IMG/VR virus record: IMGVR_UViG_3300031974_002528
Coordinates: 32,019 to 96,018 of that record
Source: a virus
Strand: one strand, 5' to 3'
Length of the DNA stretch: 64,000 nt
Positions 54,174-61,676 of this stretch are shown in pieces. How positions within the stretch are numbered: the stretch's first letter is position 1; every line of letters begins with the position of its first letter. The notes under the pieces were generated by a model that saw only the letters and a list, made by a program, of their open reading frames with translations, was not told the DNA's origin and did not search any database. Made by a program: the position numbers and the translations under genes.

Positions 54174-54577
54174 GAGTTGGGTTTACTTGTAGTGCTTTTG
54201 ATTTGCTGCATGCTGGACATGTACAAATGCTTCGTGATGCCAAAGACCAATGTGATTATTTGATTTGTGGACTACAGGTAGACCCGACTCTTGACCGTCC
54301 TAACAAAAATCAACCTATTCAAACTGTCGTCGAGAGATACACTCAACTCAAAGCAGTTCGCTACGTTGATGAGATTATCCCATACTCTACTGAGGCAGAC
54401 CTAGAAGATATCCTAGCGATGTATCATATCAACGTGCGTATCCTCGGCGAAGAGTATCGGGATAAAGATTTTACTGGTAAAGATATTTGTCGCAAACGTG
54501 ACATCGATCTATACTTTAACAAAAGAGACCACCGATTTAGTTCTAGTGATTTAAGAAAGAGAGTTTGTAATGATTGA
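54170..54577 (+). CDS. Cytidylyltransferase (glycerol-3-phosphate cytidylyltransferase-like)
   Basis: A 135-residue single-domain enzyme (TagD-type enzymes are about 130). It has the FDLLHAGHV motif (His14 and His17 bind CTP), 'YTQLKAVRYVDEIIPY', and FSSSDLRKRV, the variant of the usual R-x-x-G-I-S-T-T loop. Such enzymes make CDP-linked alcohols or sugars from CTP. The gene overlaps the dioxygenase (ATGA) and the glycosyltransferase by 8 bases, so the three are made together. It may supply an activated donor for the transferase; alternatively it remodels host polymers. Confidence 0.8.
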   Translation: MRVGFTCSAFDLLHAGHVQMLRDAKDQCDYLICGLQVDPTLDRPNKNQPIQTVVERYTQLKAVRYVDEIIPYSTEADLEDILAMYHINVRILGEEYRDKDFTGKDICRKRDIDLYFNKRDHRFSSSDLRKRVCND

Positions 54578-55379
54578 TTATCAAATCGCCTGCCCTTCCT
54601 ACCAACGATCTAAGACTATTCAAGATAAGACGTTCAAGGTATTTGAGGAACATAACATCCCACCTGAACGTGTTACTGTTTTCGTTGCGAATGAAGAAGA
54701 GGAAGCAGTATACAAAGAGGCACTTGCTGGACACAAGTATGGAGGCAACATTGTAGTTGGTGTCCCGACTATCGGTGCTCAACGTAACTGGATTGAGAAG
54801 TATTACCCAGAGGGCACTTACCTGATGATGTTTGATGACGACATTGAACAGGTACAACGTAGGAAGGATGAGAAAACTCTAGAACCCATTGATGATCTCT
54901 ACACTGAGATTATTGAACAGGGGTTTAAAAACTGTGAGGAACTCGGTGCTAAAACTTTTGGTATCTACGCAGCTGCGAACGCATACTTTATGAAGGATCG
55001 AGTCTACTCTAAACTTTGTTATATCATTGCTTCTATGTTTGGCGTCATTTGTGATCATGATGAATACCTTGATCGTGTAACTAATCATGGCGAGGACTAT
55101 GAGTATAGTCTGCGACAGTATGTGAAACACGGTGTACTGTGCCGCCTTGATAAATACACAGTGAAGTCCAACTATTACAAAGAGGAAGGTGGACTACAAA
55201 CTATAAGGACTGAGCAATATGTGCATGATTCGATCACCAAGATTGCTGAGATGTTTCCAGATCTTTGCTCTATGTACATTCGTAGTTCTACTGGGCACGC
55301 TGAACTTCGTCTACGAGATAAGAGTGGAGGCAAGTACGAAAAGTCTAGTTCCGTTTCACTAGAAGATTTCTTTGCGTAA
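54570..55379 (+). CDS. TET-associated-type glycosyltransferase (GT-A)
   Basis: A 269-residue enzyme. The start IACPSYQRSKTI, then a VFVANEEEEAVY strand, 'VVGVPTIGAQRNWI' and YLMMFDDDIEQV, with Asp89-Asp90-Asp91 as the metal/nucleotide-sugar motif, match the GT-A family linked to TET/JBP enzymes in phages (TAGT). A later FGIYAAANAYFMK strand and NHGEDYEYSLRQ give the acceptor side and the probable catalytic acid. It would transfer a sugar or similar group to the hydroxymethyl base made by the dioxygenase upstream. The donor is unknown. Family recognition is by motif and context. Confidence 0.72.
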   Translation: MIDYQIACPSYQRSKTIQDKTFKVFEEHNIPPERVTVFVANEEEEAVYKEALAGHKYGGNIVVGVPTIGAQRNWIEKYYPEGTYLMMFDDDIEQVQRRKDEKTLEPIDDLYTEIIEQGFKNCEELGAKTFGIYAAANAYFMKDRVYSKLCYIIASMFGVICDHDEYLDRVTNHGEDYEYSLRQYVKHGVLCRLDKYTVKSNYYKEEGGLQTIRTEQYVHDSITKIAEMFPDLCSMYIRSSTGHAELRLRDKSGGKYEKSSSVSLEDFFA

Positions 55380-55383
55380 GTCC

Positions 55384-55437
55384 TTGATTATCTTAAAGTT
55401 TTTTAGATTTGCCTTTGCGGTTTTATTCAGGCAGAAT
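55384..55437 (+). promoter_or_regulatory. Phage promoter, conserved trio member 1
   Basis: TTGATT, TTAAAGT (+9), TTAGA (+19), TTTGCC (-35 like), and a CAGAAT -10 at +48. The same elements recur at 56287 and 58706 with identical spacing. Confidence 0.6.
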
Positions 55438-55470
55438 AATAAAGTTGCCTTATCAAACTAGGAGGATACT

Positions 55471-56040
55471 ATGGCAAATCATGTGAGTCAATACCTCAGT
55501 CTCCGTTCTGAGTTGAATGAGAAGGGTCGTGAGGTTTGGAACGAAATCCTTGGTCGATTGGATCGAGACGATACTCAAGGTGGTGAGAAGCATCTTGGGT
55601 TTGTTTTCTTTGATTCCTACGACGATATGAATCGAGAGAATATGTGCGACCTCGTTGGCGCGAAGTGGGCATACCTTACAGATCATGATGAGTATGGTCT
55701 GTCTATGTATTCTGCTTGGTCACCCTGTATCGAGTTCTGCGCTTACCTTGCTGAACAGATTGGTGTGGTAGATGCTGGCGTTCGCCTCGCCTTGACATAT
55801 GAAGACGAGTTCTGTAACTTTATTGGTTGCGCAGTCTTTGATGCTGGCGGTCTGGAAGATCAAGAAGAACTTGAGAGCGATGAGTTTATCGACATGTGCC
55901 TCGAGAACGATGAAGAACTTCGAGCGCACTTTGACCCTGAAGAACGCGAGTTTGACGAAGAAGGTCAGGAGATGCTCTGGGAAGTTCAATGGGATCGTAT
56001 CTCTGACTGGCAGCACAACTCATTGGAGTCTATGCTTTGA
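55471..56040 (+). CDS. Unknown acidic protein, Api92/DUF1281-like
   Basis: A 189-residue acidic protein. The first part has a helix (VSQYLSLRSELNEKGREVWNEIL), and the middle reads 'VGAKWAYLTDHDEYGLSMYSAWSPCIEFCAYLAEQIG' across 55660-55760, with LTYEDEFCNFIGCAVFDAGG next. The W-A-Y ... S-A-W-S-P ... Y-E-D-E ... G pattern is like the ferredoxin-like domain of Api92-type phage proteins. The C-terminal 60 residues are Glu/Asp-rich. Function unknown. It begins the first of three units with the same promoter. Confidence 0.6.
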   Translation: MANHVSQYLSLRSELNEKGREVWNEILGRLDRDDTQGGEKHLGFVFFDSYDDMNRENMCDLVGAKWAYLTDHDEYGLSMYSAWSPCIEFCAYLAEQIGVVDAGVRLALTYEDEFCNFIGCAVFDAGGLEDQEELESDEFIDMCLENDEELRAHFDPEEREFDEEGQEMLWEVQWDRISDWQHNSLESML

Positions 56041-56282
56041 CACCTCAAGAAATCTTTGAGTACAAACTCAGGTGGCGACCAGGAACTGCTTGCCACCTGC
56101 ACTCTGACCTATTCTTTGAAGGTCGCGAATGGTGCAAAGAACACCTGCCTAAAAAAGCATGGCATTTCGAGACATGGACTGACAACTATCAGCATACTTT
56201 CTTCTTTGAGTATGCGGTTCATGCCGAAGAACTCGCCGCTGAATACCCTGAATATGCTCGCGTTGAGCATTTCGATTTCTAA
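56037..56282 (+). CDS. Small protein with aromatic-rich sequence, unknown
   Basis: 81 residues from a TTG that overlaps the previous stop (TTGA); GGAG seven bases upstream supports it. The chain is rich in Trp, His, Phe and Glu (KLRWRPGTACHLHSDLFFEG, WHFETWTDNYQHTFFFEYAVHA). No family is recognised. Translational coupling with the 55471 gene is likely. Confidence 0.55.
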   Translation: MTPQEIFEYKLRWRPGTACHLHSDLFFEGREWCKEHLPKKAWHFETWTDNYQHTFFFEYAVHAEELAAEYPEYARVEHFDF

Positions 56283-56286
56283 GTTA

Positions 56287-56340
56287 TTGATTTCATTAGA
56301 GTTTTTTAGACTTTACTTTGTACCCAGATTCAGTCATAAT
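56287..56340 (+). promoter_or_regulatory. Phage promoter, conserved trio member 2 (CobT-like gene)
   Basis: TTGATT, TTAGAGT (+9), TTAGA (+19), TTTACT -35-like element, CATAAT -10 at +48. Confidence 0.65.
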
Positions 56341-56364
56341 ATAGTCTGAGTTGAGGAGAAAGAT

Positions 56365-58701
56365 ATGGATCAAGCAGCAAAGTCAGTTACCGCCAAACTT
56401 CTAGCGACCGAGAACATCACGGTCGTACAGGACAACGTGCGGACTGCTATGTTTGATGTCAAGAACCGTGTACTGACTCTGCCTATGTGGGCAGATGTTT
56501 CTGCTTATACCGAGGACCACCTGATTGGTCACGAGGTGGGTCACGCTCTTTACACTCCCCTTGAAGGTTGGCATGACGCTGTATGCGCCAAGGGTGCTGG
56601 TTACAAGTCATTCCTCAACGTGGTCGAGGATGCTCGGATCGAGAAGTTGATCCAGCGCAAGTATCCTGGTCTGCGTGCTCCTTTCATCAAGTCTTATCGT
56701 AAACTGCTCGCCGATGGTTTCTTCGGTGCTGACATCGACGCGATTAACCAGATGGGTTTGATTGACCGCATCAATACTTACTTCAAGTGCGGTATGTCTG
56801 CTGGCGTCAAGTTTACTGACGACGAGAAGCAGTGGTTGCCCCGTATTGAAAATGCCGAAACTTGGGAAGACGTTGTTTCTATCACCGACGACCTGTTTGG
56901 TTTCTGTAAGGAAGAACTTGAGCAGCAACAGGAAGAAGCGAAGCAACGTGCTCAAGAACTTGCCGAGGAAGAAGGCGAGGAGCAGGATGACGATGAACCT
57001 GCCATGGGTTGGGACGAAGATGACTCTGATGAAGAACTCATGGAATCTGAAGCAGGGGAGTCTGCTTCTGAACAGGGTGACGACTACACCGACGACAACT
57101 CAGGTTCGCCAACATCCTCTGACTATGAAGATGGTGAGGAGGAAGAAGGTGAGTGGGAAGGCGACTATGATTCCTTCTCCGATCAGGCAGGTGGTGCTCC
57201 CGCTGAACCCATGTCTAACACCGACAAGACCTTGCGTGATTCGATCAACAATGAGATCTACACTACGCATGGTGGCAAGGTGACCAACCTCCGCGTCAAT
57301 GACTACACTCGCAACTGGAGCGATTACGTTATCTCGCACAAGGATTTAGTCAATGAGATTCGTAACGGCGACCTCATCTCTTACAAGATAAATGACCGTG
57401 ATTTAGAAACTTGGCGTTCCGAACGTATTGAGGCAGAGACCGAGATTCGTCTTGAGATGATTGAAACTTTTGGCACTGCGCTCTACAACGAGTGGTCGCG
57501 TGTCAATAAGAAAGCAGTCAATGCTATGGTCAAAGAGTTTGAGATGAAGAAGTCTGCTGGCGAACATCGTCGTTCCTTGACTTCTAAAACTGGTGTCATC
57601 GACACGGTCAAGATGAACAACTACAAGTTCTCTGACGATATCTTTAAGAAAGTCACCATTGTACCTGAAGGCAAGAACCATGGTTTCATTATGTACCTTG
57701 ACATGTCAGGTTCTATGTACGACGTCATGTATGAGACTGTCGAGCAGACTCTGCTCCTGACTCACTTCTGTCGACAGATCAACGTGCCCTTCCGCGTGTA
57801 TGGTTTCACCAACTCGCTGTCCTATCATGGAAACATTGTTGATCAACGTGATATGAACAAGGGCACGCTTCTCGTCCAAGACGGTCGCCTCCTTGAGTTG
57901 TTCAGCAGCGATCAGCGTAAACCAGATATGATTCTTATCGCTAAGGCATTGCTTGCTCAGTTTTGTCGTAACGTCAGCAAGAAGCGCATGATTGAACTCG
58001 CCAACAATATCGGCGACATCAACGGTCGTTCTTTCTGGCATTGTGCGCGAAGGTTCCTTGAACTTGATGCTTTCCGTCTTGGCGGTACACCTATGGACGA
58101 GGCGATCGCTATCGGCACACCCTTGGCGATTGCTTTCCGCAAGCAACATCAACTCGACGTGCTCAACACCTTCTTCTTGACGGATGGCATGTCTCACGAG
58201 ATGGACGCTGTTGGTCATCAGTACAGTCCTGTTCGCAGCAACCTGTATCGCGATGGGTATGTGACTATCACCTGCCCGTTGACCAACCGAACTTTCCGTG
58301 GCAACAAGAAGTATGACTATCGCAATGTTCAGGCGACCGATATGCTTCTCGCCATGTACAAGAATGCAACTGGTAGCAACGTGATCGGATATCGTATCGC
58401 TGAGAACAGTCGCCGCCACATGGAAAGTGACTATGGCAGTATGGTCGGGTTCAAAGATTGGACTGTTATGGATGACCTCTGGCATCAGTACAGTAAGGAA
58501 GGATTCATCACTATGCCTGCTGTCGGATATGATGAGTGCTACCTGATCCGCAAGTCATCCCTGATGATTGTTGACAGCAAGATCGACGATACCCTACAGG
58601 GTGCGACCAAGAGTCGCCTCCGCACTGCCTTCCGCAAGTCAATGGTTGGTAGCAAGAAGTCCCGCAAGATGCTCAATGACTTGGTGGCGAAGGTTGCCTA
58701 A
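56365..58701 (+). CDS. CobT-like VWA protein with HExxH motif
   Basis: A 778-residue protein with the layout of the CobT cobaltochelatase subunit family. A zinc-peptidase-like HEVGHALYTP motif lies at residues 56-65, with VVEDARIEKL about 30 residues on; a very acidic linker spans about 190-275; and a VWA domain near 440-700 carries the MIDAS motif DMSGSM from Asp446, with FFLTDGMSH later. The VWA/AAA+ pairing with the CobS-like gene downstream is like MoxR-VWA and CobS-CobT motors. Cobalt insertion is possible by homology, but these pairs also remodel other proteins. The promoter is shared in type with CobS. Confidence 0.82.
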   Translation: MDQAAKSVTAKLLATENITVVQDNVRTAMFDVKNRVLTLPMWADVSAYTEDHLIGHEVGHALYTPLEGWHDAVCAKGAGYKSFLNVVEDARIEKLIQRKYPGLRAPFIKSYRKLLADGFFGADIDAINQMGLIDRINTYFKCGMSAGVKFTDDEKQWLPRIENAETWEDVVSITDDLFGFCKEELEQQQEEAKQRAQELAEEEGEEQDDDEPAMGWDEDDSDEELMESEAGESASEQGDDYTDDNSGSPTSSDYEDGEEEEGEWEGDYDSFSDQAGGAPAEPMSNTDKTLRDSINNEIYTTHGGKVTNLRVNDYTRNWSDYVISHKDLVNEIRNGDLISYKINDRDLETWRSERIEAETEIRLEMIETFGTALYNEWSRVNKKAVNAMVKEFEMKKSAGEHRRSLTSKTGVIDTVKMNNYKFSDDIFKKVTIVPEGKNHGFIMYLDMSGSMYDVMYETVEQTLLLTHFCRQINVPFRVYGFTNSLSYHGNIVDQRDMNKGTLLVQDGRLLELFSSDQRKPDMILIAKALLAQFCRNVSKKRMIELANNIGDINGRSFWHCARRFLELDAFRLGGTPMDEAIAIGTPLAIAFRKQHQLDVLNTFFLTDGMSHEMDAVGHQYSPVRSNLYRDGYVTITCPLTNRTFRGNKKYDYRNVQATDMLLAMYKNATGSNVIGYRIAENSRRHMESDYGSMVGFKDWTVMDDLWHQYSKEGFITMPAVGYDECYLIRKSSLMIVDSKIDDTLQGATKSRLRTAFRKSMVGSKKSRKMLNDLVAKVA

Positions 58702-58705
58702 GTTA

Positions 58706-58759
58706 TTGATTCTATTAGAGTATTTCAGATTTGCTTTTGGACACGTTTTCATTCATAAT
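58706..58759 (+). promoter_or_regulatory. Phage promoter, conserved trio member 3 (CobS-like gene)
   Basis: TTGATT, TTAGAGT (+9), TCAGA (+19), TTTGCT -35-like element, CATAAT -10 at +48. Confidence 0.65.
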
Positions 58760-58794
58760 AGTTGTATTGATTGAGTTAAAAGAGAGATATTGTT

Positions 58795-59931
58795 ATGAGC
58801 AAGATTGAGCAACGCAAAGAATTGGTTTCAGCACTGATCGCCAACTTCGGTGAAAAGCAGAACTATTCACGTGCCGAACTGGTGGAGACCGCCGAGAACA
58901 TCGGTCAGGGATTCCCTCACTGGGCACTGAACAAAGATACACGTGTGGGTCGTAATATGTACCGCATTCCTGCTGTCGATGGTTCTGCGCCTGCTGCGCC
59001 AGTTGTGGTTGCTCCCGCTCCCGCTCCCACTGCTTCATTGATCGTGGACAGTGATGGGTTTGAGCACAACCTGATTCCTAACAAGGATGCGTTGTTCGTG
59101 CCCTTCGGCAACTTCCGCACCGTGCGTGACGTGATCAAGTCGAAGCAGTTCTATCCTATCTTCATTACTGGTTTGTCTGGTAATGGCAAGACCTACATGG
59201 TTGAGCAGGCATGTGCCGCGACCAAACGCGAAGTCATTCGCGTCAACTTCACCGTCGAGACTGACGAGGACGATCTGATTGGTGGTTTCCGTTTGGTCAA
59301 CGGTGATACCAAGTTTTTCAAGGGACCAGTCATCAAGGCGATGGAGAAGGGTGCCGTCCTGCTCTGCGACGAGATCGACTTGGCGAACCCTGCCAAAGTC
59401 ATGTGTCTTCAGTCTATCCTTGAGGGCAAGGGATACTTCATCAAGAAAACTGGTGAGTATATCACTCCTGCTCATGGGTTCACCGTGGTTGCTACAGCGA
59501 ACACGAAGGGGAAGGGATCTGACGATGGTCGCTTCATCGGTACTAACATCCTCAACGAAGCATTCCTTGAGCGTTATCCGATCACCTGTGAGCAGGAGTA
59601 TCCTTCCGTTTCTATCGAGCGTAGGATTCTCGACAAGGTTGCTGAGTCTGTTGAGGTCAATGACCCTGATTACATTCAGAAACTCGTCGACTGGGCGGAT
59701 ATCATTCGCAAGACTTTTATGGATGGTGGCGTTGATGAGATCATCTCGACTCGTCGACTGGTTCATATCGTCAAGGCATTCGCCATCTTTGGTGATCGCA
59801 TGACTGCCATCGAGATGTGCACGAATCGTTTCGACGATGAGACAAAACTTGCCTTCCGTGACCTATATACTAAACTCGACGACAGAGTTGAGACTGAGGA
59901 AAATAATTCCTCTGAAGAGCTTGACATTTGA
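58795..59931 (+). CDS. CobS-like AAA+ ATPase
   Basis: A 378-residue MoxR/CobS-type ATPase. Residues 1-70 form a small helical N-terminal domain (LIANFGEKQNYSRAELVETA), then a Pro/Ala linker. Walker A is GLSGNGKT at 126-133; Walker B is VLLCDEID with Asp192 and Glu193; sensor 1 is 'VVATANTKGKGSDDGRFIGT', and an Arg finger likely lies in AFLERYP. Marine T4-like phages often carry cobS. Together with the CobT-like VWA protein it would form an ATP-driven ring complex. Whether it drives cobalamin synthesis or another remodelling task is open. Confidence 0.85.
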   Translation: MSKIEQRKELVSALIANFGEKQNYSRAELVETAENIGQGFPHWALNKDTRVGRNMYRIPAVDGSAPAAPVVVAPAPAPTASLIVDSDGFEHNLIPNKDALFVPFGNFRTVRDVIKSKQFYPIFITGLSGNGKTYMVEQACAATKREVIRVNFTVETDEDDLIGGFRLVNGDTKFFKGPVIKAMEKGAVLLCDEIDLANPAKVMCLQSILEGKGYFIKKTGEYITPAHGFTVVATANTKGKGSDDGRFIGTNILNEAFLERYPITCEQEYPSVSIERRILDKVAESVEVNDPDYIQKLVDWADIIRKTFMDGGVDEIISTRRLVHIVKAFAIFGDRMTAIEMCTNRFDDETKLAFRDLYTKLDDRVETEENNSSEELDI

Positions 59932-59948
59932 GTTTGGATAGGTAGAAT
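59921..59948 (+). promoter_or_regulatory. Sigma70-type promoter of the methyltransferase/clamp unit
   Basis: -35 TTGACA, 16-base spacer, -10 TAGAAT. The -35 lies in the last codons of the CobS-like gene. Confidence 0.7.
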
Positions 59949-59954
59949 ATAGTT

Positions 59955-60617
59955 ATGTTGAAGAAATATCCACCAGATACTTGGGTTGACCGTCGCCGTG
60001 AACTGGAACCAACTATTGGTGACCAGTTTACCAAGCAAGAAGGGTATAAACCCTACAACTTCACGATCACTTATCCCGATATCCGTGCCTTGATTATGAC
60101 TATCGGCACGTTGGGTGAAGATATCATTGGTGCTGAGGTTGGTTTGTACCGTGGCGACTCATTCTGTGCTTTGCTACAATGCTGCCCTAACATCAAAAAA
60201 CTATATGGTGTCGATGCTTGGGTTCCCTATGAAGATTACATTGGTACCGATGGGACGCGAGCAGGAAAGACTACCAATATTCAGGAGATGGAACTTGCGC
60301 GAGGTATGGCATATCATTTCCTTCGCCACAGTGGTGCGCAAGATCGTGGTGAATATTTGGAGATGGATACCAGCGAAGCAGTGAAGCAGTTTGAAGATGA
60401 TAGTCTAGACTTCGTTTTCTTAGACGCCTATCTGAGTGAAGAGCAATGTGCTCGGGAACTGCGCGAGTGGTGGCCAAAAGTCAAAACAGGTGGATTGTTT
60501 TCTGGGCATGATTGGAATGATCGAGGAGTTCGTGATCAGGTTCGTAAGTTCCGTGAGACTCTTGACGAACCTCGTTCTTTGATAGCATACGACTCCACGT
60601 GGGCATTTATTAAATGA
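59955..60617 (+). CDS. Class I SAM-dependent methyltransferase (Methyltransf_24-like)
   Basis: A 220-residue Rossmann methyltransferase. Motif I is GAEVGLYRGDSF, next comes KKLYGVDAWVPY with the acidic residue for SAM, then 'DSLDFVFLDAYLSEEQCARE' and TGGLFSGHDWND as motifs IV and VI. The GG-L-F-S-G-H-D end is typical of Methyltransf_24-type enzymes that act on sugars or small molecules. No PC or DPPY motif for DNA base methylation is seen. Substrate unknown. The leader is only 6 bases past the -10 element. Confidence 0.78.
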   Translation: MLKKYPPDTWVDRRRELEPTIGDQFTKQEGYKPYNFTITYPDIRALIMTIGTLGEDIIGAEVGLYRGDSFCALLQCCPNIKKLYGVDAWVPYEDYIGTDGTRAGKTTNIQEMELARGMAYHFLRHSGAQDRGEYLEMDTSEAVKQFEDDSLDFVFLDAYLSEEQCARELREWWPKVKTGGLFSGHDWNDRGVRDQVRKFRETLDEPRSLIAYDSTWAFIK

Positions 60618-60778
60618 TGGTTGAAGACTTAAAACCTTTCCTCTACAACATCATTAAGGAAGCAAGGAAAGGATACTATGAGCAGAGTGAGTTATGGATC
60701 ACTGGTTACATAACTGCTGTTGAAGATATATTATGGCGTATCGAATCTGAAGAAGGAGATAATGATGCAACTCAATGA
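60614..60778 (+). CDS. Small protein upstream of the clamp, unknown (54 residues)
   Basis: ATG overlaps the methyltransferase stop as ATGA; a second ATG follows at once. The product begins MMVEDLKPFLYNIIKEARKG and ends EEGDNDATQ, and is predicted helical. Its last codons contain the AGGAG site and start of gp45, implying coupled translation. No family is recognised. Confidence 0.58.
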   Translation: MMVEDLKPFLYNIIKEARKGYYEQSELWITGYITAVEDILWRIESEEGDNDATQ

Positions 60779-61439
60779 AAACACTTTAAAGGTTCTTCAG
60801 AACTTTGCGAGTATTAATCCAAACATGTTGATCCGAGAACAGAATACCTTGAACAGTCTATCTGGCGGTAAAAGTATTCTCGCGGAAGCAACTCTAGATC
60901 AGGATTTCCCTAAGCGATTCGGTCTTTATGATATGGGAGAGTTCTTGTCAGTAATCAGTATCTTGGATGATCATCATCTAACTTTCAATGACGATCATCT
61001 GGTAGTTTCAGACGGGACTGGACTCAACAGTTGTAAGTATTACTATGCTTCTGAGGAGATCCTTACCTTCACTGAAAAGTCGATCACCTTGCCTGATGAA
61101 GTTGCTAAGTTTAATATCAACTCAACTACGTTGAATCGACTTCGCCGAGCAGCATCCGCTCTCGGTCATGAGAAAATGAGTATCCTGCCAAGTGAGAACG
61201 GCATCAAGTTGTCAGTTGTAGATGTGACTGATCCAACTTCTAACTCATTTGACCTCATCGTTCCTGGGTCATCTGACATTGATGATTTTAAACTTGTCGC
61301 GAACATCGGCAATCTTAAAATGATTGAGGGCGACTATGAGGTTTCTATTTCCAGTAAAATGATCACCGAGTGGAAGAAAGATACTGGAGATATCAAATAT
61401 ATCGTAGCACTCGAACCATCCTCAACTTATGGAGAATAA
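60765..61439 (+). CDS. gp45: Sliding clamp gp45
   Basis: 224 residues from an ATG six bases after AGGAG (T4 gp45 is 228). It contains TLKVLQNFASINPNMLI, LYDMGEFLSVISIL, 'DFKLVANIGNLKMIEGDYEV' and the C-terminal GDIKYIVALEPSS, as in the PCNA-like clamp of T4-like phages. It holds the polymerase on DNA and also activates late transcription with gp55. The clamp loader (gp44/62) genes are not in the window. Confidence 0.94.
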   Translation: MQLNENTLKVLQNFASINPNMLIREQNTLNSLSGGKSILAEATLDQDFPKRFGLYDMGEFLSVISILDDHHLTFNDDHLVVSDGTGLNSCKYYYASEEILTFTEKSITLPDEVAKFNINSTTLNRLRRAASALGHEKMSILPSENGIKLSVVDVTDPTSNSFDLIVPGSSDIDDFKLVANIGNLKMIEGDYEVSISSKMITEWKKDTGDIKYIVALEPSSTYGE

Positions 61440-61441
61440 AT

Positions 61442-61660
61442 ATGTCGTCTAAGACTGAAACCAAAACTTTTAAACTGGACGATGTTCGTCCCATCTATGA
61501 TGCTTCTTTCCGTACTTCGCGCACCACTATCAGTGTACTTGATGCTATGTGTCAGCGAGGCGCAGTAAAAGGTGAAGAAATGTCCGCGATTGGTCAACTC
61601 CGCGACCAGTGTGTACAGATTGCTCAGATGTGCGAACAGTTCCACAGCGAAAACGAGTAA
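61442..61660 (+). CDS. Small protein after the clamp, unknown
   Basis: 72 residues from ATG 61442, with GGAG seven bases upstream inside the gp45 end; a 24-residue in-frame upstream extension lacks support. It has a helical core (SVLDAMCQRGAVKGEEMSAIGQLRDQCVQIAQMCEQF) at 61530-61640. In T4 the gene here, rpbA, encodes an RNA polymerase-binding protein, but no clear similarity is seen. Confidence 0.6.
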   Translation: MSSKTETKTFKLDDVRPIYDASFRTSRTTISVLDAMCQRGAVKGEEMSAIGQLRDQCVQIAQMCEQFHSENE

Positions 61661-61676
61661 GTAGGAGAATCCAGTA

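Noticed and set aside
55380-55470. tRNA or structured RNA in the gap after the glycosyltransferase
   Set aside because: No cloverleaf, CCA or conserved T-loop is seen; the gap is explained by the promoter element.
57706-58485. A 259-residue reverse-strand open frame inside the CobT-like gene
   Set aside because: It mirrors the VWA coding sequence and has no recognisable motif; the + strand frame carries the MIDAS motif and full length.
59035-59766. A 243-residue reverse-strand open frame inside the CobS-like gene
   Set aside because: The + frame has Walker A, Walker B and sensor motifs; the reverse frame is a codon-bias shadow.
59955-60617. DNA cytosine or adenine methyltransferase to supply substrate for the TET-type enzyme
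   Set aside because: It has a class I fold but lacks PC/ENV or DPPY motifs and ends in GG-L-F-S-G-H-D, typical of small-molecule methyltransferases.
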